Positions 31,164-35,845 of a stretch of 35,845 nucleotides of DNA are shown one piece after another (within the stretch, counting starts at the first letter, position 1; each line of letters begins with the position of its first letter). Both the position numbers and the translations under genes were made by a program. The stretch covers positions 1-35,845 of the forward strand of contig WYBS01000012.1 of the NCBI GenBank assembly GCA_011525755.1. Direction: 5' to 3'. The stretch is from Planctomycetaceae bacterium. GTDB taxonomy: Bacteria; Planctomycetota; PLA2. Under the pieces are notes generated by a model that worked only from the letters and a program-made list of their open reading frames with translations, had not been told where the DNA came from and did no database searches.

Positions 31164-32516
31164 TCACTCATGGGCGCCATGCCCGCCGAGCGCCACGTTG
31201 ATGTTGATCCAGAGGCTGAACGCCCGGTCGCTCGCGCCGGGCACCGCGAGATCGAGGCCGTCCACGTGGTCCCAGTTGACCTGCAGGCGGATGCGCGCGT
31301 GCTCGCTCGCGTGGTAGGTGAGCGCGAAGCTGAGGCGGTCGGCATCTCCCGCGTAGGCGCCGTCGCTCGACGCGAAGTCGTAGCGGACGCCCGCCGTCCA
31401 CGGCCGCCGGAACGCCCAGACGACCTGCGTGTAGAAGCCCCAGTCCTCGTACCTCGCGGCCGGCAGCGCGACCGGGTCGGCCTGCACGGCCGCCTCGTAG
31501 TCGCGCCAGACGAGCTCCGTCTGCCACGCGACGAACGGCCAGCCCGCGTGGGTCGTGTCTGGCCGCCACTTCAGGTGGAGATCGACCCCGTAGATCGCGG
31601 TGTCCGCGTCCGCGCCGGTCCCGTTCGGGCCGAACCCGAACGAGAACCCGAGGAGCCCCGAGAGCATCCCGCGCCATGCGGCGAACTCGCGGCTCGCCTC
31701 GGCCCGCGCGTTCCAGGCGAGATCGGCGAGGCTCTCGAACGGCTGCGCCGCGAGCGTGTGGACGCCCACGGCCTCCCCCTCCTCGCCGAGGAACGCCGCC
31801 TGCGTCTCGCCACGCGCGTTCTGCGCGCCGACGAGCAGGGTCAGCGGGAACGGCGCCGGAACGATCCACGACAGCCGCGCCCCCTGCCCGCGCCAGCCGT
31901 CGCCGCCGAACACGCGGCCGAGGATGACCGGCTGGTTCAGGAACTCCCATGCGTGCGGGTGCAGGGGGTTCGACCGGCCGAACTCCGTGAGGAACTGGCC
32001 CGCCTTCAACTGCAGCCCGGCCGGGAGGCCCGTCGTCACGATGAACGCATCCTCGATCTCGAACTCGCTCTCCCCTTCCTCGCTCAGTTTGTAGACGACG
32101 TCGAGGATCGCGCTGAAGTAGGGATCGACGTCGGCCGAGATGATCAGCTCCTCGTTCCGCACGTTGAACCCCCGCACGCGGGGATCGTGGTCGCCGAGGT
32201 TGATCTCCTGGAGCGCCTCGTCGGTCGCGGTCGAGCCGCCGACCGTCACGTCGAGGATCGCCGAGATCTCGATCACGCTCCCGAGCCCGCCGTGCTCCGC
32301 GTGCGGCTCGATCGCCTCGTGCTCCTCGAGGTACCGTTCGACCTCCGTGCGCAGCCCCTCGCTCTTCCGCGTCTCAAGCGCCCTGATCCGCCGTTCGAAC
32401 TCCTGCCGGTCGGCCTCGCGCGCCCTCCTCTCCGCCTCGAGCTGCCTCTTCCACTCCTCCGCATCGTCTGCCCGCGCGGCCATCGCGGCCAACGCGATCG
32501 CAAATAGGATCCGCAT
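31164..32516 (-). CDS. outer-membrane porin with N-terminal coiled coil
   Basis: 450 aa. The signal peptide (MRILFAIALAAMAARA) is followed by a coiled coil (EEWKRQLEAERRAREADRQEFERRIRALETRK) and then a beta-barrel: alternating strands such as FSAILDVVYKL, GLQLKAGQFLTEFGRSNPLHPH, GARLSWIVPAPFPLTLLVGAQNA, ELVWRDYEA and a final aromatic-alternating WININVAL. The coiled coil probably tethers it to the envelope, as in trimeric porins. The layout and the F-G-R-x-N-P-x-H-P-H block resemble porins that accompany zinc or other metal uptake genes, but the substrate is not determinable. GAGGAG lies just before the ATG. It probably follows the His-rich gene in one operon across a 105-bp gap with a small hairpin. 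Confidence 0.85.
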   Translation of the reverse strand: MRILFAIALAAMAARADDAEEWKRQLEAERRAREADRQEFERRIRALETRKSEGLRTEVERYLEEHEAIEPHAEHGGLGSVIEISAILDVTVGGSTATDEALQEINLGDHDPRVRGFNVRNEELIISADVDPYFSAILDVVYKLSEEGESEFEIEDAFIVTTGLPAGLQLKAGQFLTEFGRSNPLHPHAWEFLNQPVILGRVFGGDGWRGQGARLSWIVPAPFPLTLLVGAQNARGETQAAFLGEEGEAVGVHTLAAQPFESLADLAWNARAEASREFAAWRGMLSGLLGFSFGFGPNGTGADADTAIYGVDLHLKWRPDTTHAGWPFVAWQTELVWRDYEAAVQADPVALPAARYEDWGFYTQVVWAFRRPWTAGVRYDFASSDGAYAGDADRLSFALTYHASEHARIRLQVNWDHVDGLDLAVPGASDRAFSLWININVALGGHGAHE

Positions 32517-32594
32517 GATCTCCTCGCTCGCTTCGTGCCGGGAAACGGACCTTCCGCGCGGCGACGGCGACGAGCCGGATCAACGGACGGATCC

Positions 32595-32609
32595 GGGGGC
32601 ATGGCCCCC
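32595..32609 (-). terminator. small hairpin between His-rich gene and porin gene
   Basis: GGGGGC (32595-32600), ATG loop, GCCCCC (32604-32609). Part of the dispersed G-rich motif (GGATCCGGGGGC). Only 6 bp, so it may attenuate rather than stop transcription into the porin gene. Confidence 0.4.
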
Positions 32610-32621
32610 TCGCTGCGCGGA

Positions 32622-32975
32622 TCAGGCGAGCGGGGAAGGAGGGGGGCCGCGGGGGGAACCGACGAGCCGGAACTCCGCGCTTCGCGGCGCGGCGGGAACA
32701 AGGCGCCCGGGCGCGGGCGCCCCGAGGGGCGACGACGCGACCTCCGGCGGCGGCTCCGGCGCGAGGCCGGGCACCTTCGTCGCGAGGACCTCGCAGACCG
32801 AGCACGCGGGCTTGGCCTCCGCGGCAGCGGGGCCGGTCGCCTCGCGCTCCGTCGCGTGGTGGTGGTGGCACTCCCCCCCGCGCCCCCCCTCTTCGTCATG
32901 GAAGTGGAACGCCGGCAGCGCGACCCTCGCGAGGAACGCGCAGAGGACGAGAGCCTGGAGCCACATGCTTCGCAT
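32622..32975 (-). CDS. small His/Cys-rich secreted protein, probable metal binder
   Basis: 117 aa. The N-terminal helix MRSMWLQALVLCAFLARVALPA is a signal or anchor. It is followed by FHFHDEE, ECHHHHATE and KPACSVCE: seven His-type ligands and three cysteines in 60 residues, a pattern of proteins that bind Zn, Cu or Ni in the periplasm. The C-terminal half is Pro/Ala-rich and probably unfolded. Similar small His-rich proteins sit beside metal efflux and uptake genes. The gene lies upstream of a porin gene and behind a palindrome that touches its start region, suggesting metal-responsive control; this is an inference. Confidence 0.75.
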   Translation of the reverse strand: MRSMWLQALVLCAFLARVALPAFHFHDEEGGRGGECHHHHATEREATGPAAAEAKPACSVCEVLATKVPGLAPEPPPEVASSPLGAPAPGRLVPAAPRSAEFRLVGSPRGPPPSPLA

Positions 32976-32981
32976 CGGTCA

Positions 32982-32999
32982 GGCACCATTCTTGGTGCC
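32982..32999. promoter_or_regulatory. palindrome upstream of the His-rich gene
   Basis: GGCACCATTCTTGGTGCC: 7-bp arms GGCACCA and TGGTGCC around TTCT. It ends 6 nt before the ATG of the minus-strand gene. A dyad this close to the start could be a repressor operator or an RNA hairpin hiding the start. The regulator is not identified. Confidence 0.5.
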
Positions 33000-33050
33000 G
33001 CTTGCGCCGGCGTCAAGATGCCCTTCGACCGTGGCTGCTGTGCGCCGCTA

Positions 33051-33072
33051 GGTACCTGGCGCGCCAAGGTAC
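33051..33072. promoter_or_regulatory. nested palindrome in the divergent intergenic region
   Basis: GTACCT (33052-33057) and AGGTAC (33067-33072) enclose TGGCGCGCCA, itself self-complementary. It lies between the divergent His-rich gene and the large repeat protein gene and could be an operator for either. No T-loop or tRNA structure fits. Confidence 0.4.
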
Positions 33073-33260
33073 TGCCGGAGGATTAGTTGCAGGCTCGCGC
33101 GGATTGGTTTCAAAGTGTCTCACCGGCGCGCGGTGGCCACGATCCGCTTGACGCGCGCGTTGCCTGCTTCCTCTGTTGGCGTAGTGTCCGGACAGCCGTG
33201 GATCGATAGGGCCCTCGGGGTTGGGGGCGATCGGGATCCCCGGTTCGAATCGAGGGAACC

Positions 33261-35597
33261 ATGGGAAGCGCGAAGCGGGAGGGAGCCGAACGGGGGACGA
33301 TCCTGCTCGTCGTGGTGTTCATCGCGACGGCGATCGCCGGCCTTGCACTCCTCGGATCCAGCAGGGTGGTCACGGAGACGCGGCACCACCGCGTGATGGA
33401 GAACGAGACCCAGGCGTACAACGACGCCTTCGCCCAGATCCATCTCGCGATGAACGTCGTCAACACGAGCGCCTACGACGACAACAACCAGAACCTCGCG
33501 CTGCGCGAGGCGATCGCCGGCCAGTTCGGCGGCACCGCGGCGTCCGCGACGGGGACGACGACGCAGACGACGACCAACGGGGGCGGCAAGACGACCGCCG
33601 CCGCCGATCCGGCCGTTCTGGTCGATGCCGGCAGCGACGGGGAGAGCTGGCTCGACGACCCCGAGGGCGTCGTCCACGGGCTCATCGAGAACACGAGCGT
33701 CCGCGTCTACCGCGGGCGCGACTACATCCGGCGGCTCCAGAAGCTGCGCGGCGACGAGGTCTCGGACGTCGATCCCTTCGGGGACTCCGACCGCTACTTC
33801 GTCCTCGAGGCCGCCGGGCGCGCGGGCGACACGGTCCGCCTCATCTCCGCGCTCGTGCGCGAGACGCAGCCGTTCAGCTCCTACGTGTTCTTCCAGAACA
33901 GCCACACGCTCGGCGTGTCGGGCGCCCCGCTCGGGATGATCCACACGAACTCCGAGCTCGCCTTCTACTTCGCGGGCGGCCGTTACGCGGACCCGGTGTC
34001 CGCCGTCGAGGGCTTCGAGTACCGAGGCGGCGCGGCCCCGGACAACACGTACATCGCGGACGGCAACCCGGACGCGGTGCCGATCGCGCTCGACAAGGTC
34101 GATTTCGACGACCTCCGCTCGAAGGCGAACCTCTACGCGGGCCAGCCGGGCCTCGACGCCGAAGTCCTCTTCTTCAACAACGGCCAGGTGCGGGTCAAGC
34201 CCTACACGAAGCCGCGCTGGGAGACGGTCACGCAGACCTCCACCACGAAGGTGCTCGTCGGCTACACGACGGAGACGACGCAGGTGTGGCAGGACGTGCA
34301 GGTCGGCACGCAGCAGGTCGAGAAGACCCGCCAGGTGATCGACTACTACGTCACCGAGACCTACAAGGTCAAGCAGACGGTCTACAGGACCGTGACGGAG
34401 ACCTACACGGTGCAGGTCCCGGTGTACGAGACGCAGACCGTGACCAAGACGCGCCAGGTCCCGGTCTACAGCACCCGCACCGTCACGAAGACGCGTCAGG
34501 TGAAGGTGTTCGTGCCCTACGACACGTCGGACGCGTCCGGCAGCGGCACGACCATCGGCGACAGCGGCGGCGGCGTGCTCGGCGAGTACAAGTGGATCAC
34601 CGAGGAGTACCAGGTCGAGGAGACCTACATCAGCGGCTACACCACCGAGACCTACACGACGACCGAGCAGGTCCTCGTCGGGTACACGACCGAGACCCGC
34701 ACGCGCGACGTGCAGGTCGAGGACGGCTTCGTGTGGGTGGACCAGACGCGCCAGGTCCCGGTCTACAAGACGGAGACGTACTACGAGACGGTCCCCGTCT
34801 ACGAGAAGCAGCTCGTCGACACGACCACGTCGGTCCCCGTCTACGAGAACGTCGAGACGACCAAGACATCGACGGTCTACCAGCCGGCCGTCCCGCTCGG
34901 CGAGGAACTCGTCTGGGTCGAGGACCAGGCGGGCATCATCTACATCGACGGGCGCATCCTGAGCGTCGAGGGCGACCTCCAGGGCCGCCTGACGCTCGTG
35001 AGCACGGACAAGGTGCGGATCACCGGCGACATCCGCTACATCGACGACGGCGGCGATACCGCGATGCTCAACGGCGACGACCCGACCGCCCCGTACACGC
35101 GCAACCCCGACTACCAGGGGAGCAGCGTCCTCGGCATCATCGCGAAGGACGACGTCCTCTTCACGTGGGAGATGGACAGCGCGTCGGAGATCAACGGGAC
35201 GCTCCTCTCGGTCGAGGGCCGCGTGGGCTCCGATGCCCTCCTCCTCACGCCGGAGGGCGAGGCCGTGCAGGACACGACGACGAACCGCAAAAAGTACATG
35301 ACGGCCGAGGAGCGGACCCTCGAGGACCTCTACGACCGCGGCGGTTTCACGACCAAGTCGTTCGTCAAGGACTCGCTCCGCCGGATCGGCGGGATCATCT
35401 CCGACGAGCGCATCATGGAGACGTACATCAAGGCGAAGGCGGACGGCACGGCCACCGTGGCCGCCGGCTTCAAGCGCGGCGCGATGCGGTTCGACTTCAA
35501 CCTGCTCCGCAACCCGCCGCCGTTCTTCGTCGAGATCCCGCGACCGGTGCTGACGTCGTTCGCGCCGGTCTTCCTCGTCAGGAACAACGACGAGTAG
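33261..35597 (+). CDS. large YTV-like repeat surface protein with PilX-like N-terminus, copy 2
   Basis: 778 aa, a paralogue of 11757-13916 over its full length. Residues 10-40 form the PilX-like hydrophobic helix (GTILLVVVFIATAIAGLALLG). About 95-125 is a Thr/Gly-rich insert absent from copy 1. The domain at 140-315 has the same blocks (ETQPFSS, HTLGVSGAP, LDAE). Residues 320-541 are repeats such as VGYTTETYTTTEQ, QTRQVPVYKTETYYETVPVYEK and VTKTRQVPVYSTRTVTKTRQVKV, broken by a Gly insert (TTIGDSGGGVLGEY). A DUF4900-like C-terminal domain follows. It has no cysteine at all. GAGGGA precedes the ATG; TTGCCT and TAGTGT 16 nt apart (33160-33187) could be its promoter. Probably an extracellular pilus-related fibre or stalk protein. 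Confidence 0.85.
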   Translation: MGSAKREGAERGTILLVVVFIATAIAGLALLGSSRVVTETRHHRVMENETQAYNDAFAQIHLAMNVVNTSAYDDNNQNLALREAIAGQFGGTAASATGTTTQTTTNGGGKTTAAADPAVLVDAGSDGESWLDDPEGVVHGLIENTSVRVYRGRDYIRRLQKLRGDEVSDVDPFGDSDRYFVLEAAGRAGDTVRLISALVRETQPFSSYVFFQNSHTLGVSGAPLGMIHTNSELAFYFAGGRYADPVSAVEGFEYRGGAAPDNTYIADGNPDAVPIALDKVDFDDLRSKANLYAGQPGLDAEVLFFNNGQVRVKPYTKPRWETVTQTSTTKVLVGYTTETTQVWQDVQVGTQQVEKTRQVIDYYVTETYKVKQTVYRTVTETYTVQVPVYETQTVTKTRQVPVYSTRTVTKTRQVKVFVPYDTSDASGSGTTIGDSGGGVLGEYKWITEEYQVEETYISGYTTETYTTTEQVLVGYTTETRTRDVQVEDGFVWVDQTRQVPVYKTETYYETVPVYEKQLVDTTTSVPVYENVETTKTSTVYQPAVPLGEELVWVEDQAGIIYIDGRILSVEGDLQGRLTLVSTDKVRITGDIRYIDDGGDTAMLNGDDPTAPYTRNPDYQGSSVLGIIAKDDVLFTWEMDSASEINGTLLSVEGRVGSDALLLTPEGEAVQDTTTNRKKYMTAEERTLEDLYDRGGFTTKSFVKDSLRRIGGIISDERIMETYIKAKADGTATVAAGFKRGAMRFDFNLLRNPPPFFVEIPRPVLTSFAPVFLVRNNDE

Positions 35598-35621
35598 CAG
35601 CTGCTCGACCCCCCCCTTCTT

Positions 35622-35651
35622 GCCGCGCCCCGGTCCCCGCCGGGGCGCGGC
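35622..35651 (+). terminator. terminator-like hairpin after repeat-protein gene copy 2
   Basis: GCCGCGCCCCGG pairs perfectly with CCGGGGCGCGGC (12 bp) around TCCCCG, 24 nt after the stop, followed by CGTTT. Confidence 0.7.
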
Positions 35652-35717
35652 CGTTTCCGAGGTCGGGGGTGAGGGGGCGCGGGGGCAGGGGGTGCGCCGG
35701 CGGGCGCCGGCCGCCCC

Positions 35718-35845
35718 CTACTCCTGGCCGGGGTTCTCCGCGAAGAACTTCCGGAACGCCGCCTCCTCCTCGAACATCGACGACCCGTCGGAGAACGCGG
35801 CGAGGCGGCCTTCGCCGCGCTCCCGCCCGCCGTCCGACGGCCTCC
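35718..35845 (-). CDS. prepilin-like protein, C-terminal part only
   Basis: The minus frame ending at the TAG 35718-35720 encodes about 42 residues of a gene that continues beyond the right edge. It ends RGEGRLAAFSDGSSMFEEE followed by AAFRKFFAENPGQE. The pattern G-x-x-x-x-x-F-x-D-G-S-x-x-F-x-x-x-x-x-F matches the closing strand and helix of the secretion-type prepilins abundant in Planctomycetota, in which the final D-G-S/H-V is conserved. It resembles the end of the lipoprotein at 24334-24786. Its placement next to the second large repeat protein fits a shared pilus-like system. Confidence 0.6.
   Translation of the reverse strand, partial: RPSDGGRERGEGRLAAFSDGSSMFEEEAAFRKFFAENPGQE

Noticed and set aside
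33230-33262. GGTTCGAATC, the sequence of a tRNA T-loop
   Set aside because: No acceptor, D or anticodon stem can be built around it and the T stem does not pair; chance match before the repeat-protein start.

Overview
The window is a very GC-rich piece of bacterial chromosome. It carries many lipoproteins, an outer-membrane porin, a c-type cytochrome, a TIGR02999-like ECF sigma factor next to a Ser/Thr kinase, FG-GAP, WD40 and HEAT-type repeat proteins, and two large proteins with V-P-V-Y-E-T / Y-T-T-E-T repeats that resemble the YTV repeats of planctomycete proteins. This mix points to a diderm soil, sediment or aquatic bacterium, most likely Planctomycetota. Acidobacteriota or Myxococcota cannot be excluded from sequence alone.

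Layout. 1-40: the 5' part of a tRNA-Met on the minus strand. 157-4026: a WD40 protein and small membrane-anchored proteins of unknown function. 4023-8271: a decayed prophage or phage satellite (PIN-like gene, truncated large terminase, P27-type small terminase, a conserved 66-aa phage protein, and the tail of a further phage gene), interrupted by a lipoprotein and two plus-strand genes. 8272-11619: an SRPBCC protein, a secreted two-cysteine protein, a VKOR-DsbA fusion and a small unknown protein. 11757-13916 (minus): the first large repeat protein. 14122-19711: an EamA transporter, cytochrome c, an ECF sigma factor with its kinase, a second ECF sigma factor, a HEAT-like lipoprotein and a BamE-like lipoprotein. 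19798-25661: a lipoprotein beta-carbonic anhydrase, a GH114/TM1410-like lipoprotein, an SLC13-type transporter with TrkA-C domains, two more lipoproteins and a GNAT acetyltransferase. 25678-26610: a broken FG-GAP gene. 26655-28698: a tungstate/molybdate ABC transporter (tupABC). 28709-31074: a DinB protein divergent from arsR and an ACR3-ArsC fusion. 31164-32975: a His-rich secreted protein and a porin behind palindromic sites. 33261-35597: the second large repeat protein. 35718-35845: the end of a prepilin-like gene.

Functional themes. (i) Arsenic detoxification in one two-gene operon: sensor, then reductase and exporter in a single polypeptide. (ii) Metal and oxyanion handling (Tup, His-rich protein plus porin). 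(iii) A cell-surface or pilus-like system: the two paralogous proteins have a PilX-like N-terminal membrane helix, a conserved middle, a Thr/Val/Tyr repeat stalk broken by a Gly-rich insert, and a DUF4900-like C-terminal domain. These are the best candidates for an undescribed system here. The first copy has exactly two cysteines, placed either side of the insert, and lies near the VKOR-DsbA disulfide machine. The second has none.

Two genome-wide habits stand out. Many genes have a TAnnAT box, usually followed by C, 4-9 nt before the start codon, which implies leaderless transcripts. A G/C-rich motif (GGGGGCTCCGGGGG and variants) is scattered in intergenic hairpins and also inside genes.
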